Origin: Sorlinia euscelidii
GTDB lineage: Bacteria > Pseudomonadota > Alphaproteobacteria > Acetobacterales > Acetobacteraceae
Length of the DNA stretch: 64,000 nt
Reading direction: 5' to 3' (one strand)
Assembly: GCF_036452155.1 (NCBI RefSeq)
Contig: NZ_JAWJZY010000004.1
Part shown: in pieces, positions 47,363 through 56,014 of the stretch
Layout of the letters: each line of letters starts with the position of its first letter
Position numbering within the stretch: the stretch's first letter is position 1
Position numbers and translations under genes: made by a program
Notes under the pieces: model-generated
Databases searched by the model: none
Seen by the model: only the letters and a program-made list of their open reading frames with translations
What the model was told of the DNA's origin: nothing

Positions 47363-47406
47363 TTGCTGTGATTTTCGCGCTTTTAACCGCGCGGAAATCA
47401 CAGCAA
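47363..47406. terminator. Long hairpin at the array-cas2 junction
   Basis: TTGCTGTGATTTTCGCGC (47363-47380) pairs with GCGCGGAAATCACAGCAA (47389-47406) through 18 positions, one of them a G-T wobble, around an 8-nt loop. The right arm covers the end of cas2. It lies where crRNA and cas transcripts converge and probably stops one or both, although the T-run is short. Confidence 0.55.
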
Positions 47407-47727
47407 AACCATCTGAGAGGCGCCGACTCGTTCAGTTTTTGGCGCAAGGCCAAGCATGAGTTCCATGCGACCATATTGCTTGTCCGTTATTTGAAGCGTC
47501 CGCACGCTCCCTTCCTTGGGCAATTGAAGGCGGACTCGCTTCGTGTGTTTCTCAACAGCATCCTGCCCGCGACAAATGCGCGCGTAAACGGAATATTGCA
47601 GCATGATAAAACCGTCATCTCTGAGGAAATTCCGGAAACGCGTTGCGCCGCGTCTCTGCTCCTTGGATTTGACGGGTAAATCAAAAAATACCATCAGCCA
47701 CATGAAGCGGACATCCTCGGCCTTCAT
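47398..47727 (-). CDS. cas2: CRISPR-associated endonuclease Cas2
   Basis: A 109-aa Cas2. The first strand MWLMVFFDLPV carries the conserved metal-binding Asp (residue 16). The ferredoxin-like fold continues with FRNFLRDDGFIMLQYSVYARIC and VRTLQITDKQYGRM. Cas2 bridges Cas1 dimers in spacer integration. It follows cas1 by 6 nt and ends inside a hairpin next to the array. Length and sequence fit type II-C Cas2. Confidence 0.95.
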   Translation of the reverse strand: MKAEDVRFMWLMVFFDLPVKSKEQRRGATRFRNFLRDDGFIMLQYSVYARICRGQDAVEKHTKRVRLQLPKEGSVRTLQITDKQYGRMELMLGLAPKTERVGASQMVLL

Positions 47728-47733
47728 CGAGCG

Positions 47734-48630
47734 TCAACGGGCCGTTATGGCCCATTGCGGCACTTGCAGGAGGGCCGCGCTATTGAATTCCATGGCGCGG
47801 ACCATCGCCATGGCGACATATTCCGTCGCGGCGAGGATCGTCATTTTCTCCTTGCCGATCGCGGCCGTTTTGGTAAGGATGCCACTCATGAAGCGTCGGT
47901 CTTCGACGGTCATTTCGTCACGGTCTCCTTCCGGCGAGCGCTCACGCGCCATTTTGTCCACGAAGGGGCGGAAAGGTTCAATCAGGTCATCGATGAGGTT
48001 GAAGGCATTCGTTCGGGACGCGTGATGCACGCCAAATGCGGGCAGAAGCCCGGAGGCGACGCAGGCGCGCGCGATGGCCGCGCGCATAACGGCATAACCG
48101 TAATTCAAAAGCGCATTGCGTCGATCCGTCTCGTTCCCCCGTGTAAAATCCGTAAACAGGTCGGACCAATAAATGCGCGCCGCCTGCGCTTCCAGATTAT
48201 CAGGATCACCGGAATTGACACGTTCCGCCATGGAAAATAGTGCTTCCGCATAGCGTCCTTCAACTTGTGAGAGGAGGCCCGCCTGATTGCGGATTTTCGC
48301 GACGACGAGATTTTGCCAGAGACGCTTTTTGAGAGGCTGGCTGATGTTGATCTGCGTCTGGGCAATATGGGCCTGGGCATGATGCTGATGGAAAGAGAGG
48401 AGGATGCCAGCCGGGTGGTGCCGGCCATCCGGCACAATCATCGCCACACCAGCCTCGGCGAGGGCGGAGAGCAGGGTGCCTGTTACGCTGACTTGCGGCG
48501 TATCGAGGATAAGCCAAGCAATATCCTCGATAGCTAGAGACACCTCACCATCATCCTGCGCGACGATGAGCTGATTGTCCCGAAAATTCAGTCGGGCGGG
48601 CTGTGAGATGTGCACGCCTCTCCATGCCAT
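47734..48630 (-). CDS. cas1: CRISPR-associated integrase Cas1 (type II)
   Basis: A 298-aa Cas1 of the type II group. Active-site residues are Glu147 (NLEAQAARIYW), His202/203 (GVHHASRTNAFNL) and Asp214 with Glu218 (LIDDLIEPFRP). The N-terminal beta domain starts VHISQPARLNFRDNQL. With Cas2 it inserts new spacers. The ATG at 48630 follows AGAGG and lies 43 nt inside the end of cas9, as often seen in II-C loci. The reading frame is intact. Confidence 0.96.
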   Translation of the reverse strand: MAWRGVHISQPARLNFRDNQLIVAQDDGEVSLAIEDIAWLILDTPQVSVTGTLLSALAEAGVAMIVPDGRHHPAGILLSFHQHHAQAHIAQTQINISQPLKKRLWQNLVVAKIRNQAGLLSQVEGRYAEALFSMAERVNSGDPDNLEAQAARIYWSDLFTDFTRGNETDRRNALLNYGYAVMRAAIARACVASGLLPAFGVHHASRTNAFNLIDDLIEPFRPFVDKMARERSPEGDRDEMTVEDRRFMSGILTKTAAIGKEKMTILAATEYVAMAMVRAMEFNSAALLQVPQWAITAR

Positions 48631-51600
48631 GTACGGACCTCTTTTTTAACTTCTGCGCAAGTTCCGTAACGGTCTACACTATATTTGGCTAAGTTAGCGA
48701 GGGTCTTCGCGCCGATTCCATCAATTGAATTCGTCGGATCGTTATGAAGAAGTAGGTTAATCGCACCTGTTCCTCGATGAAGACCTGCAAAATAGCCTGG
48801 GATGACTGCTCCAGATGATTTTACCGCTTTGATGTAACTTCGATGGTAAAGACTGAAGCGAAAACAATGCTCTGGACCCATTATCGTCCACTCCGACTCA
48901 TCTTTGTAGGCGACAACAGCCCGCATGGGCGGCTGGGGCCATTCTTTCTTATTCATCACCTGGTGGGGGTAGATGGGCACCAGGAACCACTCAACCTTGC
49001 CTTTTTTATTGGGTTTGCTGAAGACATCCACGCGCACCATCTCGCCGCGATCCGCCGAGCCACCCCGAACCGGCACGGCAGGTTTGTTCCGCGAGATGAG
49101 CCGCACCTTATTGACGACGTACCCGTTCGGCATACGCGGCATATTATCAGGGTCCGTGGGTTTGCCGGCGGCGATCCATGCTCGTAGCACCGCAACAAGG
49201 CGCGCGTTTTTCTCGGGGTCCTTGATTAAAGCAAGATCGGACTCCTTAAGGGCGGTGACGGCCTTCCTTTCATAGACGATCTCTCTTTCGTCACGCGTTT
49301 TGACTTGTCGGATCGTCGCGGCATGACCCTCACCACGCGCGCGGCGACGCTCGGGGCGAGCGACAAATAGTTCTTCATAGGCCTCTAAAACGTGCCTGCG
49401 AAAATTGTCCCAAGGTAATTTAACTTCGCGAAGAGGGCGACCGTAACCTTGTTGTTCCCATTCCTGGTAAGATTTCGTCAGACTTTGCACTTGTGCTTCA
49501 TTGACGGCCGCAACGACCAACGCGTCGAGCGCGTGGTGGCGGTCGTCGCTCACCCGTTTTCCATCGATCTTTTTCAGCGCCTCCAATCCCCAGGCATGTC
49601 GAAGCGCGGATGTCAGCGCGCCGGGGCGTGTATAGACGCGCCGAATGCCACCTTTTTCTTTCCGCTGACCTTGGGGTAAAAATATTCAACGGCGCCCGCC
49701 AAAGCGCGCGCTGCGTAACGCGTATCATTGAGATTTCTCTCTCTAAACTTTTTCTGGGCCTCCTCAGCGTTTTTCAGCAGATAGTTGCGCTTTTTGAAGC
49801 CTCGAAGCTCTTTATTCGTCTCGATCCTCTGCTGAAACGTTTCCCACGCCTCCGACGCCTTGTCTCCTCCCAACCACTCATAAGGCGTTTTGTTCTTTTT
49901 CGCCTGGTTAAAGCTGGCGTAGCATAGGGTCTTATTTTGTAGCTGTCATCACCGAAGCGCGACCAGGGAAGGATGTGGTCTACCTGCACGGTTTTATTGT
50001 CGGACCTGACGAGGATAACGGGAATCTCCCGGCCCGAATAAAGGCATCTCCCACCTTGCTCCTTCCAAAGCCGATATCTGAGAAGGGTGTCGCCATTGAC
50101 GTCGGATAAACCGAGTGAGGCGCGCGCCTCATTGCGTTCCCTCTCGCGCTGGGCCGTGTTGTCTTTGACCCCTTTTTCCAATTCTCGCCTTTTTTCGAGA
50201 CTATTTCCCACATCCCGGGCCAGTTCGATGTTGATCGAACCGGGAAGGCCCCAGCGATTGCGCATGGCCCATAATTGCTTCATCCCCTCCGTCAGCGCTT
50301 TGCGCGCGATTGGATTGGCGATGTTGTTCCCCACATCTGCAACCAATTCGTTGAACTGCGCCTTCGTCGTGATCGCGTCACGGTCAGAATAAAGCCGTGA
50401 AGCCGCGTGATCATATCCAGCCATTTTGCAAGCCGCGTCATAGCGAAGACCCTGCGCGAGATGCGGTAGGATATGACGGCACGCTTTGGCGGATATGTGG
50501 CCGACCCCTCTGAATTTGGCGAAGAGACCTTCATCTAAAGCCGTTTGGAGCTTGTCGGAGACGGGCTCGCTAAGATTGAGTTTTCCAAGCTCCGCGAGAA
50601 TTTTCTCGCTTGTCTCGTAAAAGCTTAAAATCTGAGCGATGGCGTCAAGCTGCTCGGGGTGCGCCTGCATCACGTCCCATAATTCCGCGCCCAAGGCCTT
50701 GCGTAGGGTGGCTGTGCCCGGCAGTGCATCGCCCGTGCGCACAGCAATATCCCGCCCTTCATCTTCGGCTTTGATGTTCGCAAAAGACTCGTCGGATGAG
50801 AGGCCGATCAGGCCCCGCACCTTTTTGACCGACAATTTTGCGGTTTTGCCGAGATCGGCCGTCACACGTTGTAATTCCTCAACCGTGAGAGGGCGCTCTT
50901 TTTTCAACCGCACGATGCGGAGATTGACCAGCCGTGTCAGCAGGCGAAATTTTTCGAAAGAGGGGGCGAGCTTAGAGGTACGCTTTTCGGATGGCTCGAA
51001 ATGGCACATCCCCACAAGTCTTTCACTATCTTGCAGCGGAAGTTGAAAGAAGGCTATATCCGTAAAGGCTTTTTGCAATTCCGGTGTCGCGTGTTTCTGT
51101 CCGAAGCGTCGTTGAGCTTTGAATAAAGCGTCAACTTCAAACTCCAGATCATCGCGTCCTACGGTGCGATCATAAACGCCATCGCGATTTCGGCGGCGCT
51201 CCTTATATTCAGGGTCGACGAAGAACATTTTGCCGACCGTCTGATACCTCGCGAGTTTTCCTCTGGTTGTCTCCAACTCCTTGAGCATCTTCTGATCGTC
51301 ACCAACAGCGTTTGCCGATTTGTTTTTCGCGGCGGATTTGAAGCCACGTCGTTTGGCGATGTGGGAGAGCGCTGCGGCAAATTCGAAAGGGCTGAGAAGC
51401 TGATCCAAACCATTTGCCCTGGCCGCCCACGGGTCAAATTTGGGGCGTCTCAGCACATCGCTGTCAGAGGAGGGGAGGAGGCCCTCCGCATGGAATAAGC
51501 GGCGTATTTCCGCCATGCGATTGCGTCGACGGCGGATCACTCTCCTCAAAAGGCGATTGGCACGACGAATCTGGTTGGTCGGCCTGCGTTCCTTATCCGT

Positions 51601-51753
51601 TTCCGGCACGTCAAAGCACCAGCTGCCCCAACCCTCAATGACGCCATCGTCAAGCTTGCCCCTTGGACGCCGAAGTACTGCCCAGCCGCAAGACCCTATC
51701 CCGAGATCGATCCCAAAGGACAATTCTTCATCAACCGCGTTTTTTTCTGACAT
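48588..51753 (-). CDS. cas9: Cas9, type II-C, broken by two frameshifts as sequenced
   Basis: Three frames make up one Cas9: 49774-51753, then 49613-49873 and surroundings, then 48588-49586. RuvC-I is FGIDLGIGSCGW with Asp16. The Arg-rich bridge helix is at about 60-85, RuvC-II is INIELARD (about 507), the HNH core is VDHILPWSRFGDDSY (about 590), and RuvC-III is DDRHHALDA (about 744). Break 1 is in an A4 run (plus strand T4, 49935-49938): one extra A gives SYKNKTLCYASFNQ. Break 2 is in a C4 run (plus strand G4, 49623-49626): one extra C gives APGALTSALRHAWGLEAL. With both bases restored the protein is 1055 aa, normal for II-C. Unrestored, the first product stops shortly after the HNH motif and lacks RuvC-III and the PAM-interacting domain. 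Confidence 0.93.
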
Positions 51754-51758
51754 ATTGC

Positions 51759-51788
51759 TTGACCTTTATTCGTCGTTGTGGCCTAATA
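51759..51788 (+). promoter_or_regulatory. Candidate tracrRNA promoter
   Basis: TTGACC (51759-51764), an 18-nt spacer and CTAATA (51783-51788) predict a transcript starting near 51795, where the anti-repeat begins. It sits only 5 nt from the cas9 start codon on the other strand. Confidence 0.6.
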
Positions 51789-51793
51789 CACTT

Positions 51794-51889
51794 GGCAAAT
51801 CGGCAGGGAATCCACGGTAACAGAGTTACCTAAATTTCTCTGTGAAGGATTATCCCTCGTTGGGCAACCAACGGGGGAGATTCCTTTTT
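51794..51889 (+). ncRNA. tracrRNA
   Basis: The anti-repeat at 51794-51817 pairs with the first two-thirds of the CRISPR repeat over 24 nt with one mismatch. A hairpin GGTAAC-AGA-GTTACC (51816-51830) follows. The last stem runs from CCCTCGTTGG (51854-51863) to CCAACGGGGG (51868-51877) with a GCAA loop, then TTCCTTTTT, which makes a good intrinsic terminator. This gives an RNA of about 95 nt. It is required for crRNA maturation and Cas9 binding. It is divergent from cas9. Confidence 0.9.
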
Positions 51890-52177
51890 AAGCATCCAAA
51901 AAAACCAACAATCATGATGTCTTTATGCCTTGAGTGTATCTTCACTTCTATTTTTCTTACCTCAGATTTGCCCCGCGTCAAAGGGGCTCAGCCTGAACGA
52001 ATATTGTTGAAATCTGCGTTCGATTTGTCGTCGCCAAATCTCATCAGACTTCTGCGCAGCGTTCATGTCAGAAGGATTGATGCAAGCGCGTGTCGCCAAA
52101 ACGCGAAATGCCCGCGGTCAAACGTCAGGCAGCGACGTGACGCCGCTGCCGCTGAACTGCCTTATCCGTCGCAATTT
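51890..52177. other. Intergenic after tracrRNA; no gene seen
   Basis: About 290 nt between the tracrRNA terminator and the end of the minus-strand aminotransferase gene. A plus-strand open frame crossing it (51842-52228) runs through the tracrRNA terminator and is not credible. Confidence 0.4.
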
Positions 52178-53362
52178 TTATTTGAGACAGGTCTCCAGGG
52201 CGGCCAGCACCCGGCGCACATTGGATAAATGGGCGTTATGACCCATGGCCCCGATGCGCCAGATTTTACCGGCTAACGGTCCGAACGCCGTGCCAATTTC
52301 AATGCCATGCTCATCACGCATACGTGTTCGCACCGTCTCATCATCAAGGTGAGCGGGCACGTAAATTCCCGTCACGTTCGCCATGCGTGACGCCGCATCA
52401 CCGTATAATTTGAGGCCGAGCGCCTCGACGCCGCGCACCATTTCGGCCTTACAGTCCCGATGGCGGGCGAAACGCGCTTCCAGCCCTTCCTCGAGCGCCA
52501 CGCGCGCGCATTCCCGTGATGCATAAAGCATCGAGGTGGCTTCCGTATGGTGGTTAAGCCGCCGGTCTGACCAATATTGCATGATCATGGCAAGGTCGAA
52601 ATAATTTGACCGGATAAAGGGGCGGGCACCTGCAGCTGAGTCCTTCGTTTTGAGACCCAGTTCCACCTTCCTGCGTGAAAAAATGAAATCCGCCGCGCGG
52701 TCGGAAATCGTAATCGGGGCGCTGCCGGGCGGGCCGCCCATACATTTCTGCAGACCGGATGAAACGACGTCAATTTCCCATCCATCTGTTTCAACAGCCA
52801 TGCCGCCCAGCGTGGCGGTCGCGTCGACATAGGACATCACGCCGTATTTTTTGCAAAGCGCGCCCACCCCCTCAAGAGGTTGCGCGGTTGTCGTGGAGGT
52901 GTCGCCATGAATACAGGCAAAAACGGCGGGTTTAACGGCCTTGATGGCCTCTTCAATCTGCGCGAGCGTCGCGACCTCACCCCATGCCAGGTCGATCAAA
53001 TGGATTTCAGCATCTATCCGCTCACAGATTTCTGAAAGCAGCAGCCCGAAGCGCCCGGCACGCAGGATGAGAACGCGCGCGCCCGGTTCAAGAAGGGAGG
53101 TGAGGGCCGCCTCAATCCCGGCGCGGGCGGAGCCATTGACGAGAAACGTCCATTTATTTTTCGTTCTGAAGACCTCCCGGTAGAGCGCCATCGTCTCATT
53201 CATATATTGGGTCATTTCCGGGTCAAACTGGCCCAGCACGTCGGCGCTCATGGCGCGCAGAACACGTGGGTGAACATTTGCCGGGCCCGGCCCCATCAAA
53301 AGCCGTGTCGGGGGGTCAATATCACTGAAATAAGGCTTATTTAAACTCGAATTTGCCATCAT
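52178..53362 (-). CDS. pucG: Class-V aminotransferase, probably (S)-ureidoglycine-glyoxylate aminotransferase (PucG-like)
   Basis: About 394 aa. LLMGPGPANVHPRVLRAM (N-terminal) and VSSGLQKCMGGPPG with the cofactor Lys (about 200) are typical of the alanine/serine-glyoxylate aminotransferase group; the QKCMGGPPG form and the NHHTEATSMLYA segment fit PucG. PucG transfers the amino group of ureidoglycine to glyoxylate, giving glycine and oxalurate. The upstream gene is an allantoate amidohydrolase-like M20 protein, which would make ureidoglycine. Coordinates start at the ATG 53362 (preceded by GGAG), which overlaps the end of that gene by 26 nt; the longer frame to 53509 is run-in. Serine-glyoxylate aminotransferase is the alternative. 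Confidence 0.75.
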   Translation of the reverse strand: MMANSSLNKPYFSDIDPPTRLLMGPGPANVHPRVLRAMSADVLGQFDPEMTQYMNETMALYREVFRTKNKWTFLVNGSARAGIEAALTSLLEPGARVLILRAGRFGLLLSEICERIDAEIHLIDLAWGEVATLAQIEEAIKAVKPAVFACIHGDTSTTTAQPLEGVGALCKKYGVMSYVDATATLGGMAVETDGWEIDVVSSGLQKCMGGPPGSAPITISDRAADFIFSRRKVELGLKTKDSAAGARPFIRSNYFDLAMIMQYWSDRRLNHHTEATSMLYASRECARVALEEGLEARFARHRDCKAEMVRGVEALGLKLYGDAASRMANVTGIYVPAHLDDETVRTRMRDEHGIEIGTAFGPLAGKIWRIGAMGHNAHLSNVRRVLAALETCLK

Positions 53363-54641
53363 TAAAAAGCTCCAGTCTCTCAATAAAGCGTCGCATCGTC
53401 TCGAGCGCGAGGGCGACGTCCCCTGCACGAACGGCTTCCGCCGGGTTATGGCTGATTCCCTTTTCACATCGGATGAAAACCATGGAAATCGGGGCGATGG
53501 CGGCCACATTCATACCGTCATGCCCGGCCTGACTGACAAGAAAGGGCAGGGGAGCCCCGGTGACGTCCCGCCCGGACTCAGCAAGGATGTAGGATAATGT
53601 CGGGTCGCATGTGGCACCGGGCAGGTTGTGACGTTCTTCAAATTCCATAGTGATATGGCGACGGTCAGCGATGGATTGCAGCGCGTCCAGAAGCGTCACC
53701 GCGACGCTGTCACGGGTTTCACGGTGCGCCGCACGCAGGTCGATACTGAACGTGACTTCCCCCGCCACGATGTTGGTGGCCGGGCCTGTGTCCGTCGTGA
53801 AAGCGCCACATGTCGCGACAAGGTCATCCGGGCCGGCTTGCGCAGTCCTCTCAATAGCGAGCATCATTTCCGCCGCGGCTGACAGGGCGTCACGCCGCGT
53901 CTTCATGGCTGACCCGGCATGGGCGGCCTGGCCTGTCAGCGTGACGTAAAACCGGGACTGCGCCGCAATCGAACTGACGACAGCGAGGGGAAGATCCTGC
54001 TCATATAAATAAGGTGCCTGCTCGATATGTGGCTCAAGATAACCGATCAGCGTTTCCGGCGCACGCCGCGCCGTTGCGAAATGGTTAGGGTCAACGTCCC
54101 ATTCAGCGAGGGCTTCGGCAATGGACATACCGTCCGGGTCACGCGCATTAAGGGCGTGGGGTGGCAGCAATCCGGCAAGGGCGCGAGAGCCCAACATATA
54201 AGTGGGAAAGCGTGACCCTTCCTCATCCCCGAAACCCATCACCTCCAGCGCAAAGGGGAAGCGCCGTCCCGCTTTGTGAAATGTATCGACGAGTTCGATC
54301 CCCAGCATAACGCCGAGCATGCCGTCATAATGGCCTGCATCCCGCACGCTGTCGATGTGGGAGCCAATCATGAAAGCGGGTGCATCGGGCGAGAGGCCTT
54401 CATAGCGGCCGATAATGTTACAGGCCGGGTCAAAAGCCGCTTCCATCCCCGCTTCGCGCATCCATTCCAGGATGCGTGTAGCGCTGGCCTCAAAGCCCTG
54501 GCCAAGAAATGGACGGAATAACCCTGATTTATGGTCGCTATAGGGCCAGCGCCCCAGAAAGTCGCATCGGGCAATCGCGCGCGCGCCACCCGCCGTTGAG
54601 AGGAGCAGGTCAATGCCTTCTGGCGCCTGATGATCCATCAT
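53337..54641 (-). CDS. allC: M20-family amidohydrolase, probably allantoate amidohydrolase
   Basis: A 434-aa metallohydrolase. GSHIDSVRDAGHYDGMLGV carries two metal ligands (His, Asp). FGDEEGSRFPTYMLGSRAL holds the catalytic and metal Glu pair. HIEQAPYLYE and SQAGHDGMNVAAIAPISMVFIRC carry more ligands, with the closing SHNPAE block. The layout is that of AllC and N-carbamoyl-L-amino-acid hydrolases. Pairing with a PucG-like gene favours allantoate as substrate, releasing ammonia and CO2 to form ureidoglycine. A 15-nt palindrome lies 22 nt before the start. Confidence 0.8.
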   Translation of the reverse strand: MMDHQAPEGIDLLLSTAGGARAIARCDFLGRWPYSDHKSGLFRPFLGQGFEASATRILEWMREAGMEAAFDPACNIIGRYEGLSPDAPAFMIGSHIDSVRDAGHYDGMLGVMLGIELVDTFHKAGRRFPFALEVMGFGDEEGSRFPTYMLGSRALAGLLPPHALNARDPDGMSIAEALAEWDVDPNHFATARRAPETLIGYLEPHIEQAPYLYEQDLPLAVVSSIAAQSRFYVTLTGQAAHAGSAMKTRRDALSAAAEMMLAIERTAQAGPDDLVATCGAFTTDTGPATNIVAGEVTFSIDLRAAHRETRDSVAVTLLDALQSIADRRHITMEFEERHNLPGATCDPTLSYILAESGRDVTGAPLPFLVSQAGHDGMNVAAIAPISMVFIRCEKGISHNPAEAVRAGDVALALETMRRFIERLELFNDGKFEFK

Positions 54642-54663
54642 TTTTGAGCCCGTTCTTCCTTCA

Positions 54664-54678
54664 TGCCTATTATAGGCA
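54664..54678 (-). promoter_or_regulatory. 15-nt perfect palindrome upstream of allC, operator candidate
   Basis: TGCCTATTATAGGCA reads the same on both strands apart from the central base. It is placed between the ribosome site of allC and the end of dctA, in a 75-nt gap. The cognate regulator is unknown. Confidence 0.35.
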
Positions 54679-54716
54679 GAGACGCGGATAAGAGAAGATT
54701 AAACCTTTCGAAAGGC

Positions 54717-55991
54717 TTATTTTCCTGAGGTCAGGCGGCGTTGCGCGGTGGAGACGTCCAGCTCATCTTCCCATGACGCGACAAAAATGGTGGCGACGCA
54801 ATTGCCGACGACATTGCCCATGGCGCGACAAATGCCGAGATACCAGTCGACAGACAGGATCAGCACAAGCCCGATCGCAGGGATGACCGGGACAGCGGCC
54901 AATGTCGCGGCGAGAATGACGATGGCCGTGCCGGGGACACCATGCGCGCCCTTTGACGTGATCAGAGCCGTGAAGAGTATCAGCGCCAATTGCCCTAACC
55001 CCAAAGATATCCCCGTCACCTGCGCCAGAAACAACACTGCCATGCCGATGTAAATTGATAACGCATCCAGATTGAATGAGTATCCTGCCGGGATCACCAG
55101 TCCCACCACGTCACGCCGGATGCCGAGGGCCTCTAATTTCTGCATGACCTGTGGCAGAACCGCATCGGAGGAGGCCGTCGCCATGACAATCAGCAGTTCC
55201 TCCCTGAAATATTTTATGAGGGGGAAGAGGCGTAAACCGCAAAAACGCAGCGCGCTGCCGAGGCACAAAATGATGAAGAGGATCACCGTCACAAAATAAG
55301 TTATGACAAGCGCGACCAGGCGCCCCAGCACATGCAGGTCATAATGCCCGACCGTATAAGCAATGGCGCCGAATACGCCGAGTGGCGCGACGCGCACGAT
55401 CAGACGCATGATCTGGAAAAAGATTTTCGTCAGCGCGTCAATCAGGCGTGAAACAGGCCGGCCTTCCTCCCCGATAAGGGAGAGGGCCACGCCGAAAATC
55501 ACGGCGAAAAAGAGAACTTCAATCATGTGATTTGCGGCAAAAGCAGCGACCGGGCTGCGCGGAATAATGCCAAGCAAAAAGGGGGTGAATCCACCTTGAA
55601 CCAATGTCGCCGCGCGGCCGGAATAGAGACTCATATCCGCCCCTGTGAGCGCGTCCAACCTGATATGCATGCCGCGTCCCGGTCCCAGCAGCCATGCGGC
55701 GAACAACCCGAAAATCAGCGCGAATGTCGTCATCACCTCAAAATAAATCAGCGCTTTGAGGCCAATCCGCCCAACGGATCGCAAATTATCGACGCTCGCG
55801 ATTCCCTGCACGACGACGCAGAAAATGAGGGGCGCGACGATCATCGAAATCAGTTTGATGAAGCCGTCACTCAAGGGTTTGAAGGCCATGGCTGTCTCCG
55901 GTGCGACGCAACCGAGCAGCACGCCCAGTAAGGTGGCCAGGACGATCTGGCCAAAAAGGGCGCGACAGCAGAGGCGGATCAGTTTCGTCAT
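54717..55991 (-). CDS. dctA: Dicarboxylate/cation symporter of the DctA family
   Basis: A 424-aa inner-membrane carrier of the DAACS family. Segments: FIKLISMIVAPLIFCVVVQGIAS (TM2 region), the Ser-rich reentrant loop MATASSDAVLPQVMQKLE (HP1), GYSFNLDALSIYIGMAVLFLAQ (TM7), SKGAHGVPGTAIVILAATL (HP2) and VDWYLGICRAMGNVVGNCVATIFVA (TM8). Known members take up C4-dicarboxylates, glutamate or aspartate with protons or sodium. The start lies 23 nt after the end of a porin gene, so porin and carrier may form one uptake operon together with allC and pucG downstream. Confidence 0.85.
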   Translation of the reverse strand: MTKLIRLCCRALFGQIVLATLLGVLLGCVAPETAMAFKPLSDGFIKLISMIVAPLIFCVVVQGIASVDNLRSVGRIGLKALIYFEVMTTFALIFGLFAAWLLGPGRGMHIRLDALTGADMSLYSGRAATLVQGGFTPFLLGIIPRSPVAAFAANHMIEVLFFAVIFGVALSLIGEEGRPVSRLIDALTKIFFQIMRLIVRVAPLGVFGAIAYTVGHYDLHVLGRLVALVITYFVTVILFIILCLGSALRFCGLRLFPLIKYFREELLIVMATASSDAVLPQVMQKLEALGIRRDVVGLVIPAGYSFNLDALSIYIGMAVLFLAQVTGISLGLGQLALILFTALITSKGAHGVPGTAIVILAATLAAVPVIPAIGLVLILSVDWYLGICRAMGNVVGNCVATIFVASWEDELDVSTAQRRLTSGK

Positions 55992-56014
55992 TGCAGGAAC
56001 TCCAAAGCCATGAG

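Noticed and set aside
51842..52228. 128-aa plus-strand open frame after cas9
   Set aside because: It begins inside the tracrRNA terminator, ends inside pucG and has no recognisable features.
54704..54715. CCTTTCGAAAGG palindrome after dctA as a terminator
   Set aside because: The arms leave no room for a loop and only a short T stretch follows.
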